A stretch of 64,000 nucleotides of DNA from Desulfocapsa sp. (lineage in GTDB: Bacteria > Desulfobacterota > Desulfobulbia > Desulfobulbales > Desulfocapsaceae). This document shows positions 34,952-43,974 of this stretch, one piece after another. The notes under the pieces are model-generated. The model was not told where the DNA came from and made no database searches. It was given only the letters and a program-made list of their open reading frames with translations. The stretch covers positions 1 through 64,000 of the forward strand of contig JAOZLM010000001.1 in NCBI GenBank assembly GCA_029934815.1. Direction: 5' to 3'. The stretch's first letter is position 1, and each line of letters begins with the position of its first letter. The position numbers and the translations under genes are program-made.

Positions 34952-35794
34952 ATGGCAAAAGTAACAGTAAAAGACATGTTGAAGGCTGGTCTTCATTTCG
35001 GTCACCAGACCCGTCGCTGGAATCCTAAGATGAAACCCTACATCTATGGACCTCGTAATGGTATTTACATCATCAACCTTGATCGCAGTAAGAAGATGTT
35101 TGATGTCGCTTCAGATTTCGTAAACACCGAAATTGAAAATGGTGGAAATATCCTTTTCGTTGGTACCAAGCGTCAGGCTGGAAATATAGTAAAAGAAGAA
35201 GCAGTGCGTTGTGGTATGCCTTATGTCAACCATCGCTGGCTTGGTGGTATGATGACTAACTTTCAGACCATCAAAAACTCAATTGAACGTTTAAAGTCTA
35301 TTGAATCCATGCAGGAAGACGGTTCCATAAATCGTTTCCCAAAGAAAGAAATCCTGCTTATGGAAAAAGAACGTATTAAGCTTGAGCGTAATGTTGGTGG
35401 TATTAAACATATGCGTAATCCGCCAACCGCTATTTTGGTTATCGATCCTAAAAATGAAGCAATTGCCATTAACGAAGCACAGAAACTTCATATTCCAATA
35501 ATCGCACTCACAGATACAAACTGTGATCCTGATGGAATCGATTACCTTATCCCCGGAAACGATGATGCTATTCGCTCCATTCGCCTGATTTGTACCCAGA
35601 TCAGTGACTCTGTTCTTAGCGGTCAGGCTGCAAAAGATGGTGATGATGCAACTGATGAAGCTATGATGGCTGCCATGGCAGACGCTGGTGATGAGCAGGC
35701 TGCTGAAGCCGAGGTTGCTACACCACCAGAAGCTGCCACACCTGAAGCTGCTACGCCTGAAGCTGCTAAGCCTGCTGAAGGAGCTGATGCATAA
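34952..35794 (+). CDS. rpsB: Small ribosomal subunit protein uS2 with acidic Ala/Pro tail
   Basis: A 280-residue S2. The core (about 1-228) includes LKAGLHFGHQTRRWNPKMKPYI and VNHRWLGGMMTNFQT and binds the 30S near S1. The remaining 50 or so residues are Ala/Glu/Pro/Thr-rich, with tandem PEAAT units (near 35727-35770) that make it longer than E. coli S2. A GGAGAAAC site precedes the ATG. It heads the rpsB-tsf-pyrH-frr gene set. Confidence 0.98.
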   Translation: MAKVTVKDMLKAGLHFGHQTRRWNPKMKPYIYGPRNGIYIINLDRSKKMFDVASDFVNTEIENGGNILFVGTKRQAGNIVKEEAVRCGMPYVNHRWLGGMMTNFQTIKNSIERLKSIESMQEDGSINRFPKKEILLMEKERIKLERNVGGIKHMRNPPTAILVIDPKNEAIAINEAQKLHIPIIALTDTNCDPDGIDYLIPGNDDAIRSIRLICTQISDSVLSGQAAKDGDDATDEAMMAAMADAGDEQAAEAEVATPPEAATPEAATPEAAKPAEGADA

Positions 35795-35838
35795 TCAGTT
35801 TTGACGCAGGATTTGCGTAATCAGTCTTAACGTAATGC

Positions 35839-35861
35839 AAAGGGGCTGTCTCAGCCCCTTT
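35839..35861 (+). terminator. Hairpin between rpsB and tsf
   Basis: AAAGGGGCTG (35839-35848) pairs perfectly with CAGCCCCTTT (35852-35861) around a TCT loop. The T run is short, so it is a partial terminator or attenuator, like the rpsB-tsf attenuator of enteric bacteria. Confidence 0.7.
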
Positions 35862-35939
35862 GTCATGTCTGCCCCTATGTGCTCAACACAGTCGCATGGG
35901 GGAACAATATATAACAAAATGAATTATTAGAGGTATAAT

Positions 35940-36533
35940 ATGAAAATTACAGCCAAAATGGTTAAAGATCTGCGGGATACAACAGCTGCAGGCATGATGG
36001 ATTGTAAGAAGGCTCTTGGTGAAACTGACGGTGATTTTGATAAAGCAGTAGATCTGCTTCGTCAGAAGGGTCTGGCTGTAGCAGCTAAGCGTGCCGGTCG
36101 TGAGACCAGTGAAGGAACAATCGAATGTTATATCCATGCTGGTGGAAAAATTGCTGCCATGGTTGAACTTTCCTGCGAGAGTGATTTCGTTGCCAAGACA
36201 GATGGTTTCAAAGAATTTGCCCGTGAGCTTGCTCTTCACGTTGCAGCTGTTAATCCTGTTGCACTTTCCAAAGAAGACGTGCCGGAAGATGTTATCGCCC
36301 GTGAAAAAGAGATCTATGTGCAGCAGGCAATCGATTCCGGAAAGCCTGAAGCTATTGTAGAAAAAATGGTTGGCGGTAAAATGGACAAATTCCTCAAGGA
36401 AATTTGTCTTCTTGATCAGCCTTTTGTAAAAGACCCTGATTTTACCATTCAGGAAATGATCACAGATCTGATCGGTAAAATGGGAGAGTCTATCTCCATT
36501 AAACGTTTTTCCCGTTTTCAGGTTGGCGCCTGA
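35940..36533 (+). CDS. tsf: Elongation factor Ts
   Basis: A 197-residue short-form EF-Ts, the nucleotide exchange factor of EF-Tu. The N-terminal UBA-like module starts MKITAKMVKDLRDTTAAGMMDCKKAL, the core has ELSCESDFVAKTDGFKEFA, and the C-terminal module includes LLDQPFVKDP. The single-module length is normal outside Enterobacteria. AGAGGT lies upstream. Confidence 0.98.
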   Translation: MKITAKMVKDLRDTTAAGMMDCKKALGETDGDFDKAVDLLRQKGLAVAAKRAGRETSEGTIECYIHAGGKIAAMVELSCESDFVAKTDGFKEFARELALHVAAVNPVALSKEDVPEDVIAREKEIYVQQAIDSGKPEAIVEKMVGGKMDKFLKEICLLDQPFVKDPDFTIQEMITDLIGKMGESISIKRFSRFQVGA

Positions 36534-36590
36534 TTGTCAGAAAGCAGAAATCAGTTGTGAGAAATCAATTAAATACCCAAAGGAGTTTTT

Positions 36591-37301
36591 ATGGCGTTGA
36601 AATATAAAAGAATCCTCTTGAAATTGAGTGGTGAAGCCCTTATGGGTGGAGACTCCTTTGGTATTAATACCGATGTTCTTGATGAAATATCTGCTGAGAT
36701 TAAAGAAGTCATCGATATGGGTGTGGAAACAGGAATTGTCATTGGTGCCGGGAATATCTTTCGCGGTGTGAAAGGAGCCAGTCAGGGAATGGACAGAACA
36801 GCTGCTGACAATATGGGAATGCTTGCAACTGTGATCAATTCACTTGCGCTGCAGGATGCTCTTGAGAGAAACGGAGTAGTTACCCGTGTTATGTCTGCAA
36901 TCCCCATGCGTCTTGTTTGTGAACCCTATATTCGTCGACGTGCTACCAGGCATCTGGAGAAAGGACGTGCCGTGATTTTTGCAGCCGGTACAGGTAATCC
37001 ATATTTTACAACTGACTCTGCCGGAGTACTTCGTGCTCTTGAAATCGATGCCGATGTGATCATTAAGGCAACTAAAGTTGATGGTGTCTATGATAAAGAT
37101 CCCGTTGTACACGCTGATGCTGTAAAATTTGAGACCTTGACCTATGATGATGTACTGTCGAAAAATCTACGTGTTATGGATGCTGCCGGTATAGCTCTGG
37201 CCAAGGAAGATTCAAAACCCATTATGGTTTTGAATATGACCGTCTCCGGCAATATTAAACGTGCGGTCAATGGTGAAGAGATAGGAACTGTAATTAACTA
37301 G
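36591..37301 (+). CDS. pyrH: UMP kinase
   Basis: A 236-residue bacterial UMP kinase (amino-acid kinase fold) that makes UDP for RNA and envelope precursors. It has LKLSGEALMG at the start, VIGAGNIFRG, and the GTGNPYFTTDSA segment. AAAGGAG precedes the ATG. It lies between tsf and frr, the usual bacterial order. Confidence 0.99.
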   Translation: MALKYKRILLKLSGEALMGGDSFGINTDVLDEISAEIKEVIDMGVETGIVIGAGNIFRGVKGASQGMDRTAADNMGMLATVINSLALQDALERNGVVTRVMSAIPMRLVCEPYIRRRATRHLEKGRAVIFAAGTGNPYFTTDSAGVLRALEIDADVIIKATKVDGVYDKDPVVHADAVKFETLTYDDVLSKNLRVMDAAGIALAKEDSKPIMVLNMTVSGNIKRAVNGEEIGTVIN

Positions 37302-37311
37302 TGTGTGAAAA

Positions 37312-37342
37312 TAGAACAATGACGTTTTTGTCGTTCTTTTTT
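37312..37342 (+). terminator. Weak hairpin with T run between pyrH and frr
   Basis: AGAAC and GAC pair with GTC and GTTCT across a TTTTT-containing loop, with a bulged AAT, followed by several T's. This may be only a mild attenuator, because frr is expected on the same transcript. Confidence 0.35.
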
Positions 37343-37368
37343 ACATTCCCTTTGATGGAGAACCGGAT

Positions 37369-37923
37369 ATGAGTGAAGTGCTGAAAGATGCAGCTGATAA
37401 GATGCAGAAAAGCGTAGAAGCATTTAAGCAAGAGCTGTCCAAAATACGAACTGGCCGTGCTTCAATCTCACTTCTTGATGGTATTTCTGTTGATGCCTAT
37501 GGATCAATGCTGCCCATGAATCAGGTGGCCACAATGACCATTCCTGAAAGCCGGATGATTGCTATTCAGCCCTGGGATCCGCAAATGGTTCCAGCCATTG
37601 AAAAAGCGATTATGAAGTCTAACCTTGGTCTGGCTCCTGCCAATGATGGGAAAGTTATTCGTTTAAATATTCCGCAACTGACCGAAGAACGACGTAAAGA
37701 ACTTGTTAAACAGGCTCGTAAGACTGCTGAGGAATTTCGGGTTGCTGTTCGTAATGTGCGTCGTGAAGGTATTGATGTCGTGAAGAAGCAGAAGAATGAT
37801 AAAGAGATCTCAGAAGATGATCTTTTTAAATTTCAGGATGCTGTTCAGGCTGAGACTGATAAACACGTTAAGCAAATCGACGAAATAACAGATAATAAAG
37901 AAACAGAAATGATGGAAGTGTGA
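37369..37923 (+). CDS. frr: Ribosome-recycling factor
   Basis: A 184-residue RRF that splits post-termination ribosomes together with EF-G. The signature KIRTGRASISLLDGISVDAYG and the central RLNIPQLTEERRKELVKQARK are present. TGGAGAA lies upstream. The stop codon TGA (37921-37923) overlaps the first bases of a family A repeat. Confidence 0.99.
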   Translation: MSEVLKDAADKMQKSVEAFKQELSKIRTGRASISLLDGISVDAYGSMLPMNQVATMTIPESRMIAIQPWDPQMVPAIEKAIMKSNLGLAPANDGKVIRLNIPQLTEERRKELVKQARKTAEEFRVAVRNVRREGIDVVKKQKNDKEISEDDLFKFQDAVQAETDKHVKQIDEITDNKETEMMEV

Positions 37924-38049
37924 TGGATTCATAAAAATTCTTCATCTTCTTCGTTGCTGCGAATTAAATATCATTTCGACGTACTACAGTACGCCGAAAT
38001 GGATATTTAATTTGCGCGCCTCGAATATGAAGTTTTTTATAAACCCATC
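37922..38049 (-). repeat. Palindromic repeat family A, copy 3 (inverted, frr-uppS)
   Basis: A 128-bp element in the opposite orientation to copies 1 and 2. Read on the minus strand it begins GATGGGTTTATAAAAAACTTC, continues ATATTCGAGG, and ends with AACGAAGAAGATGAAGAAT and then CCATC. The central stem is longer than in copy 1. AAATTAAATATC pairs with GATATTTAATT, and CGTACT pairs with AGTACG. Its edge starts inside the frr stop codon. Confidence 0.85.
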
Positions 38050-38101
38050 TTTGCTTGTAAAGTTGTAAAATGATTTTCCTTCACAATTTGTTTATTCCAC
38101 T

Positions 38102-38848
38102 ATGCCAATCCCCGATTCATTAGATCCTGAAAACATTCCCCGTCATGTTGCCATTATTATGGATGGTAATGGGCGTTGGGCGAAACGACAGGGGAAACCA
38201 CGTCTGTTTGGCCATAAGAATGGTGTCACTTCTGTTCAGGAAATTGTGGAATGTGCGGGTGATTTAGGGGTTAAGGTACTCACCCTTTATGCTTTTTCCA
38301 CTGAGAACTGGAAACGTCCGGCCGATGAAGTTGGCGGGCTTATGGGCCTCTTAAAGATTTATCTCCAGAAAGAGCTCACGAAGATGGTGAAAAATTCCAT
38401 CCGCCTGACCTGTATCGGAGATATTGCAAAACTTCCAAAAGATGTTCGTGATGTGCTGGAAAACACCAAGCAGCAGACGGCGAACAATACAAAACTAACA
38501 TTGAATCTGGCTCTTAGTTACGGTGGTCGTGCAGAAATGATTCAGGCTGTTCAGCAGATTGCTATAGATGTCCGTGATGGCGATCTGGAAGTATCTGCCA
38601 TTGATGAGGCATTGATTGATTCCCATCTCTACACTGCCCACCTTCCTGATCCTGATCTCCTGATTCGAACAGGAGGAGAAGCGCGTTTGTCAAATTTTCT
38701 TCTGTGGCAGGCTTCTTATTCCGAAATATATTTTACCGATACAATGTGGCCTGATTTTAGACGGGATGCTTTTTGTAAAGCAATTGAAGAATTCCAGAGC
38801 CGTGAAAGGCGTTTTGGTAAAACCAGTGCACAGGTTGAGAGTGGGTAA
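38102..38848 (+). CDS. uppS: Isoprenyl (undecaprenyl) diphosphate synthase
   Basis: A 248-residue cis-prenyltransferase that makes the C55 lipid carrier for cell wall synthesis. It carries IIMDGNGRWAKRQG (catalytic Asp21), TLYAFSTENWKRP, and RTGGEARLSNFLLWQ near the C-terminus. It has no strong ribosome site. It is followed 4 bp later by cdsA in the envelope/isoprenoid run. Confidence 0.98.
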   Translation: MPIPDSLDPENIPRHVAIIMDGNGRWAKRQGKPRLFGHKNGVTSVQEIVECAGDLGVKVLTLYAFSTENWKRPADEVGGLMGLLKIYLQKELTKMVKNSIRLTCIGDIAKLPKDVRDVLENTKQQTANNTKLTLNLALSYGGRAEMIQAVQQIAIDVRDGDLEVSAIDEALIDSHLYTAHLPDPDLLIRTGGEARLSNFLLWQASYSEIYFTDTMWPDFRRDAFCKAIEEFQSRERRFGKTSAQVESG

Positions 38849-38852
38849 CTAA

Positions 38853-39653
38853 ATGAACCGAGTTCTTCCAGGCCTTGCGCTTGCCATCTGCTGGCTTCTT
38901 CTTCTTTTAAAGGGTTCCTCAGTGCTGTTTGCTGTTGTTCTCCTGCCTGCTCTTGCCATTGGTGCCTACGAGTATGGAAGAATGTCTCTTCCCCAAGACT
39001 CATTTAAGCAAGCTGCTTTTTTAGCACTTCTTTCTGTTTTTCCACTTATTTTCCAACTTTTCTACCCAGAACCTGGGCTTGTTTGTGGCTTTGTTCTTGG
39101 ATTTATACTCCTCGCTTTCTGGACTCTTGCCACTTACCGCGAAGGATTTGATAGTTATGGTTTTCTTGCCCGTGGAACTTTTGGGCTGGTCTGGGTCGGT
39201 TTTATGGGTGCGCATCTGTATCTGATTCGCTGTCTGCCAGAAGGAAATGCATGGCTTTTGATTCTGACTGGCATCACTGCAGGATCAGATTCCGGAGCCT
39301 ATTACGTCGGACGAGCTTTTGGAAAACGTAAGCTCAGTTCACTTATCAGCCCAAAGAAAACTGTTGAGGGAGCTGCTGGCGGGATAGTGACCGGTGTCCT
39401 TGTTGCAGGCCTTCTTGCCTTTTTACTTCTCGATACTGTTCCCTGGATCTTCATTGTAGTTACGGCAGTCATTTTAGGTGCAATTGGTATTTGTGGAGAT
39501 CTCACCGAATCTGTTATTAAACGTGCCACTGGCACAAAAGATTCAGGTACTATTCTTGGTGGTCATGGTGGAATCCTCGATCGAGCCGATTCCATGCTTT
39601 TTGCCGCCCCTGTACTCTATTATCTTCTACTGATCTGTTTTTCCCAGGCTTAA
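38853..39653 (+). CDS. cdsA: Phosphatidate cytidylyltransferase
   Basis: A 266-residue integral membrane enzyme making CDP-diacylglycerol. Several hydrophobic segments are followed by the C-terminal signature DLTESVIKRATGTKDSGTILGGHGGILDRADS. The N-terminal third is more diverged. The gene follows uppS by 4 bp and ends just before dxr, so the run is an operon. Confidence 0.97.
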   Translation: MNRVLPGLALAICWLLLLLKGSSVLFAVVLLPALAIGAYEYGRMSLPQDSFKQAAFLALLSVFPLIFQLFYPEPGLVCGFVLGFILLAFWTLATYREGFDSYGFLARGTFGLVWVGFMGAHLYLIRCLPEGNAWLLILTGITAGSDSGAYYVGRAFGKRKLSSLISPKKTVEGAAGGIVTGVLVAGLLAFLLLDTVPWIFIVVTAVILGAIGICGDLTESVIKRATGTKDSGTILGGHGGILDRADSMLFAAPVLYYLLLICFSQA

Positions 39654-39656
39654 AGT

Positions 39657-40817
39657 ATGAAAACTCTCTCTCTTCTAGGTTCAACAGGATCCATCGGTTG
39701 CAATGTACTCGATGTTGTGCGCAGTTTTCCTGATCGCTATCAGATCTGTGGACTGGCAGCTGGTAAAAATATTTCAAAACTCTCTGAACAGGTTCTTGAG
39801 TTTGATCCGGAATGCATTTCAGTGGCAGACGAAAGTGGTGCAGAAAAGCTGAAACGCGAATTGCCTCTCAAATATAGTGATCGTATCCTTTTCGGAACAT
39901 CCGGAAGTGAGGAAGTGGCAGCCTTAGCTCCTGCCGATATGACAATTTCAGCAATTGTTGGTGCTGCTGGATTGCTTCCAACCCTCGCAGCCATTGAGGC
40001 TGGAAAGGACATTGGTCTTGCCAATAAAGAAACACTGGTCATGGCAGGCAAGATCGTTATGGATGCCTGCAAGCGTAAAAAAATAAAGTTGCTGCCCGTT
40101 GATTCTGAACACAGCGCTATTTTTCAATCGCTTGAAGCCGGGCGCAGGCAGGATGTTGCCAAAATTATTTTAACAGCATCCGGCGGCCCCTTCCGAGAGA
40201 GGAGTTACGAAGAACTGCAAAACGTAACTCCTGCCCAGGCGCTGAATCATCCAAACTGGGATATGGGACAAAAGATTTCCATTGATTCTGCAACCCTTAT
40301 GAACAAGGGGCTGGAAGTAATAGAGGCCAAATGGCTTTTTGATATGTCCGTTGATACCATTGATGTGGTTGTTCACCCGCAATCAATCGTTCACTCCCTT
40401 GTTGAGTTTCAGGATGGGTCGGTAATCGCCCAACTTGGCATTCCGGATATGCGTATTCCTATCGCTTATGCTTTATCCTACCCAAGACGTCTTGCCATGG
40501 ATTTACCCGGATTAAATCTCGCGCAGTGTTCAACGCTTGAATTCCACGAGCCAAACCTTGAACGTTTTCCCGCCCTTTCACTTGCTTTTCAGGCAATAGA
40601 ATATGGTGGTGTGTTACCCGCAGTGCTGAACGCTGCAAATGAAGTTGCCGTAGCTGCATTCCTAAGCGATGCGATTTCTTTCCTTGATATTGCCGCAACC
40701 GTGGCTACAGTAATGGAAAAGGTTTCCTCCGGTAGCGAAGATTCCCTAGATGATATTTTACAGGCTGATACACAGGCACGGGAAGTAGCCAGCGCGATTA
40801 TCAGCAGCAAATCATAA
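39657..40817 (+). CDS. dxr: 1-deoxy-D-xylulose 5-phosphate reductoisomerase
   Basis: A 386-residue MEP-pathway enzyme. LLGSTGSIGCNVLDVV binds NADPH, ANKETLVMAGKIV and PVDSEHSAIFQSL form the metal/substrate site, and TASGGPFRERSYEEL is the flexible-loop region. It lies 3 bp after cdsA. With ispG (42648) it gives two MEP-pathway steps in one locus. Confidence 0.99.
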   Translation: MKTLSLLGSTGSIGCNVLDVVRSFPDRYQICGLAAGKNISKLSEQVLEFDPECISVADESGAEKLKRELPLKYSDRILFGTSGSEEVAALAPADMTISAIVGAAGLLPTLAAIEAGKDIGLANKETLVMAGKIVMDACKRKKIKLLPVDSEHSAIFQSLEAGRRQDVAKIILTASGGPFRERSYEELQNVTPAQALNHPNWDMGQKISIDSATLMNKGLEVIEAKWLFDMSVDTIDVVVHPQSIVHSLVEFQDGSVIAQLGIPDMRIPIAYALSYPRRLAMDLPGLNLAQCSTLEFHEPNLERFPALSLAFQAIEYGGVLPAVLNAANEVAVAAFLSDAISFLDIAATVATVMEKVSSGSEDSLDDILQADTQAREVASAIISSKS

Positions 40818-40850
40818 GTTAAAACACTCTTAAACCGTTAAGGTTTTTTT

Positions 40851-41927
40851 ATGAATACAATAGTCTCGTTTATAGTTGTTCTTGGTATCCTGATCTTTGT
40901 TCACGAACTTGGACATTTCCTGTTTGCTAAACTGTTCAAAGTGAAGGTGCTCAAATTTTCTTTGGGCTTTGGCCCCAAAATATTTGGTAAAACCATTGGC
41001 GATACCGAATACCTGCTAAGCGCCTTTCCCCTTGGCGGATACGTGAAAATGTTCGGAGAAAATCCGGATGAGCAGGAAGGTGCAGTAGCAGAAAAAGAAG
41101 TCTCTTTTGCCCATAAAAAAGTGTGGCAGCGATTTCTCATTGTTTTTGCAGGACCTCTGTTTAATCTGCTATTCACTGTCTTCCTCTTTTTTATGATCTT
41201 TTTCATTGTGGGGCTACCTGACAGTCGTGACACAACACGCATTGGACAGGTGAACCCTGATTCCCCCGCAGCAATTGCCGGAGTACAGGTGGACGATACC
41301 ATCCTGTCTATTAACGGTACTCCCACCATGGAGTGGATGGATGTCTTAAATCTTGTAAAAGATTCAGGCGGAAATGAACTTCAATTTACCGTTGCCAGAG
41401 GAAGTGAAGATATCAAAATAGTGGTCACTCCCAAAGAGTTACCGGTGAAAAACATTTTTGGCGAAGAAGTCGAACAGCGTTATATGATAGGTATCGTCAA
41501 AGCCGATGAACTTTTTTATACTTCAACAGGAATAATCGGTGCGACACAAGCCGCTTTCTCCCAGACATGGATGTATATCAGTCTCACAGCCCTTAGCTTT
41601 GTCAAACTGGCTCAACAGGTGGTACCCGTTTCCGAACTGGGCGGCCCTATTCTAATAGCCCAGATAGCCGGTAAACAGATGCAGGCAGGGTGGATAAACT
41701 TTCTCTTTTTTATGGGACTGCTCAGTGTTAACCTTGGACTCTTAAACTTACTTCCCATTCCGGTTTTGGATGGTGGACATCTGATGTTCCTGACCATTGA
41801 AGCAATTCGTCGTAAACCACTTACAGAAAAACTACAAATTGTAGCACAGCAAATGGGAATGGCGCTTCTTGGTGTGCTAATGATTTTTGTCTTCTATAAT
41901 GATCTGATCAGGATTTTTAGCTCGTGA
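40851..41927 (+). CDS. rseP: Site-2 protease RseP-type zinc metalloprotease
   Basis: A 358-residue membrane protease. The zinc motif HELGH is at 18-22 in the first membrane segment, one PDZ domain lies around 115-190, and LLPIPVLDGGH near residue 300 supplies the third ligand. The single-PDZ length is shorter than the two-PDZ E. coli RseP (about 450 residues). It overlaps tsaB by four bases. No adjacent sigma-E/anti-sigma pair is visible. Confidence 0.97.
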   Translation: MNTIVSFIVVLGILIFVHELGHFLFAKLFKVKVLKFSLGFGPKIFGKTIGDTEYLLSAFPLGGYVKMFGENPDEQEGAVAEKEVSFAHKKVWQRFLIVFAGPLFNLLFTVFLFFMIFFIVGLPDSRDTTRIGQVNPDSPAAIAGVQVDDTILSINGTPTMEWMDVLNLVKDSGGNELQFTVARGSEDIKIVVTPKELPVKNIFGEEVEQRYMIGIVKADELFYTSTGIIGATQAAFSQTWMYISLTALSFVKLAQQVVPVSELGGPILIAQIAGKQMQAGWINFLFFMGLLSVNLGLLNLLPIPVLDGGHLMFLTIEAIRRKPLTEKLQIVAQQMGMALLGVLMIFVFYNDLIRIFSS

Positions 41928-42637
41928 GTGAAGACGCTCCACTTATCCTGGCCGTTGATACTGCAAGTCCGTGCAGTTCTGTGGCACTAACCACTGGGAA
42001 TGTACAAAACGGCACTCTGCTGGCATCACTTAGCTTAAATTCAAAAGTAACTCATTCCCGTCGTCTGCTTTCCGGTATCGACTGGCTTTTGCAGGAAAAT
42101 GGTGTGCAACTGGCTGATATTGATGGCTTAGGAGTAGGGCTTGGCCCCGGATCCTTCACAGGTTTACGCATAGGAATGGCCACCATGAAGGGTCTGGCAA
42201 CAGCCATGGAGAAACCGCTTCTTGGTGTCTCAACGCTCGATGGTCTCGCATTTAGCTGTTCAGGAAATGCGCCTTTATGTGCATTACTTGATGCCAGAAA
42301 ACAGGAAGTGTATCGCAGGTGGTATAAACAGGATACACAAGGGATTTATAGAGAAGATGGCCCCATTGAAGCCCTCAGCCCGGTCACCTTTGTAAGTGAA
42401 ATATCAGAAGAATGTCAGCTGGTTGGTGATGGTGTATTTGTTCTCGGACAGGATGCTTTAGACACTGTCAGAGATTGGGTAACTATTGTACCAGCCCCCT
42501 TGCACTATATTAATGCCGCATCCATCGCTTTCCTTTGTTGTGAGCAATTACAAAAGAATGAAATCATGGATCCTGATTCTGCCGTTCCACTTTATGTGCG
42601 GGCATCAGATGCAGAGCTCAGTTTAAAGAAAAAGTGA
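41924..42637 (+). CDS. tsaB: tRNA threonylcarbamoyladenosine biosynthesis protein TsaB
   Basis: A 237-residue ASKHA-fold partner of TsaD in t6A modification of ANN-decoding tRNAs. The N-terminus LILAVDTASPCSSVALT and the segment GLGVGLGPGSFTGLRIGMATMKGLA are characteristic. The start is GTG, overlapping the rseP stop by four bases. tsaD, tsaC and tsaE are not in this window. Confidence 0.96.
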   Translation: MSEDAPLILAVDTASPCSSVALTTGNVQNGTLLASLSLNSKVTHSRRLLSGIDWLLQENGVQLADIDGLGVGLGPGSFTGLRIGMATMKGLATAMEKPLLGVSTLDGLAFSCSGNAPLCALLDARKQEVYRRWYKQDTQGIYREDGPIEALSPVTFVSEISEECQLVGDGVFVLGQDALDTVRDWVTIVPAPLHYINAASIAFLCCEQLQKNEIMDPDSAVPLYVRASDAELSLKKK

Positions 42638-42647
42638 GTATATAACT

Positions 42648-43718
42648 ATGATTCTTAGACGTCAGACCAGGCAGATACACATAGGTAACGTGGCCGTTGG
42701 TGGAAACAGCCCAATTTCCGTTCAGTCCATGACCAATACTGATACAAGGGACGTTGCAGCAACAGTTGCCCAAATAGAAAAATTACAGGATGCCGGTTGT
42801 GAAATTATCCGGGTGGCAGTTCTTGATAAAGATGCAGCTCTTGCCATAAAAAAAATACGCGAAAAAATTCTGATCCCACTTATTGCTGATATTCATTTTG
42901 ATCATCGTCTGGCTGTGGCCGCCATGGAAAGTGGCGCACAGGGTATTCGGATTAATCCCGGTAATCTTGGTGGTCCTGAAAAACTCAGCAAAGTTGTGGA
43001 CGCTGCCAAGGCACACAAAGTACCAATTAGAGTTGGGGTCAATTCAGGATCAATCGAAAAGGATCTGTTGAAAGAGTTTGGCTATCCCACTGAAGATAAT
43101 CCCAAATCTCTTATTGAAAGTGCTCTTAGAAATGTACGGCTTCTTGAGAAACAGGGTTTTGAAGAAATTAAAATATCCATTAAATCATCTGACACATTAA
43201 CTTGCATAAGCGGCTATCAACAGCTCTCAACACTTAGTGATTATCCGTTGCATATTGGTGTAACTGAGGCCGGTGGCCTGATTGCAGGAACTGTTAAATC
43301 AAGTGTTGCACTTGGTATTTTACTGCATCAGGGAATAGGAGATACCTTTCGTATTTCCCTTACCCGTGATCCGGTGGAAGAGATTCGTGTTGGTTTTGAA
43401 CTGCTCAGATCTCTTAAAATTCGTGAACGTGGCCCTGAACTCATCTCTTGCCCGACCTGTGGGCGTACGCAGATAGATCTCTTTTCCATTGCTGAAGAAG
43501 TGGAAAAGTATGTTCAGACTATGCAAAAGAAAGTTAAAGTTGCTGTTATGGGCTGTGTGGTTAATGGCCCCGGTGAAGCAAAAGAGGCTGATATCGGTCT
43601 TGCGGGTGGGAATGGTGTAGGCATTATTTTTAAGAAAGGTGTGCTCTATAAGAAAGTGAAGGAAGATGATTTGCTTGAGACTTTTCTTGATGAATTGAAA
43701 AAGATTGAAGCTTCATGA
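42648..43718 (+). CDS. ispG: 4-hydroxy-3-methylbut-2-en-1-yl diphosphate synthase
   Basis: A 356-residue [4Fe-4S] enzyme of the MEP pathway. The N-terminal TIM barrel starts RRQTRQIHIGNVAVGG. Cluster ligands are in CPTCGRTQIDL and in GCVVNGPGEAKEADIGLAGG. The length is the short bacterial form. It lies 10 bp after tsaB; a family B palindrome follows its stop by 11 bp. Confidence 0.99.
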   Translation: MILRRQTRQIHIGNVAVGGNSPISVQSMTNTDTRDVAATVAQIEKLQDAGCEIIRVAVLDKDAALAIKKIREKILIPLIADIHFDHRLAVAAMESGAQGIRINPGNLGGPEKLSKVVDAAKAHKVPIRVGVNSGSIEKDLLKEFGYPTEDNPKSLIESALRNVRLLEKQGFEEIKISIKSSDTLTCISGYQQLSTLSDYPLHIGVTEAGGLIAGTVKSSVALGILLHQGIGDTFRISLTRDPVEEIRVGFELLRSLKIRERGPELISCPTCGRTQIDLFSIAEEVEKYVQTMQKKVKVAVMGCVVNGPGEAKEADIGLAGGNGVGIIFKKGVLYKKVKEDDLLETFLDELKKIEAS

Positions 43719-43729
43719 TGATTGGGTAC

Positions 43730-43907
43730 GGATTTTAGCTGTGCCTCCGTCTGCTTAGCTGTAAATTTCTTGATTTTCAACTATTGTTTCATCCAATTTG
43801 TATCATGCGAGATTCTCGCAAAGACTGATACAAATTGGATGAAACAATAGTAAGAAAATGCTACGAAATTTTCCAGAATGACGCAGCCGGAGGCACAGCT
43901 AAAATCC
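43730..43907 (+). repeat. Palindromic element family B, copy 2
   Basis: A 178-bp nested palindrome between ispG and proS. The outer arms are 20-bp perfect inverted repeats: GGATTTTAGCTGTGCCTCCG at 43730-43749 and its complement at 43888-43907. The central arms are 26-bp perfect (43780-43805 and 43826-43851). The apex is TGCGA-GATTC-TCGCA followed by AAGAC. Both copies are preceded by AC and followed by TTTTGC. The unpaired segments match copy 1 while the stem sequences do not. Confidence 0.9.
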
Positions 43908-43974
43908 TTTTGCCCGTGACAGAAGTTATGCGCTCTCCCTCTATCAAAAACTTAGAATTTAAAAAACATATATT

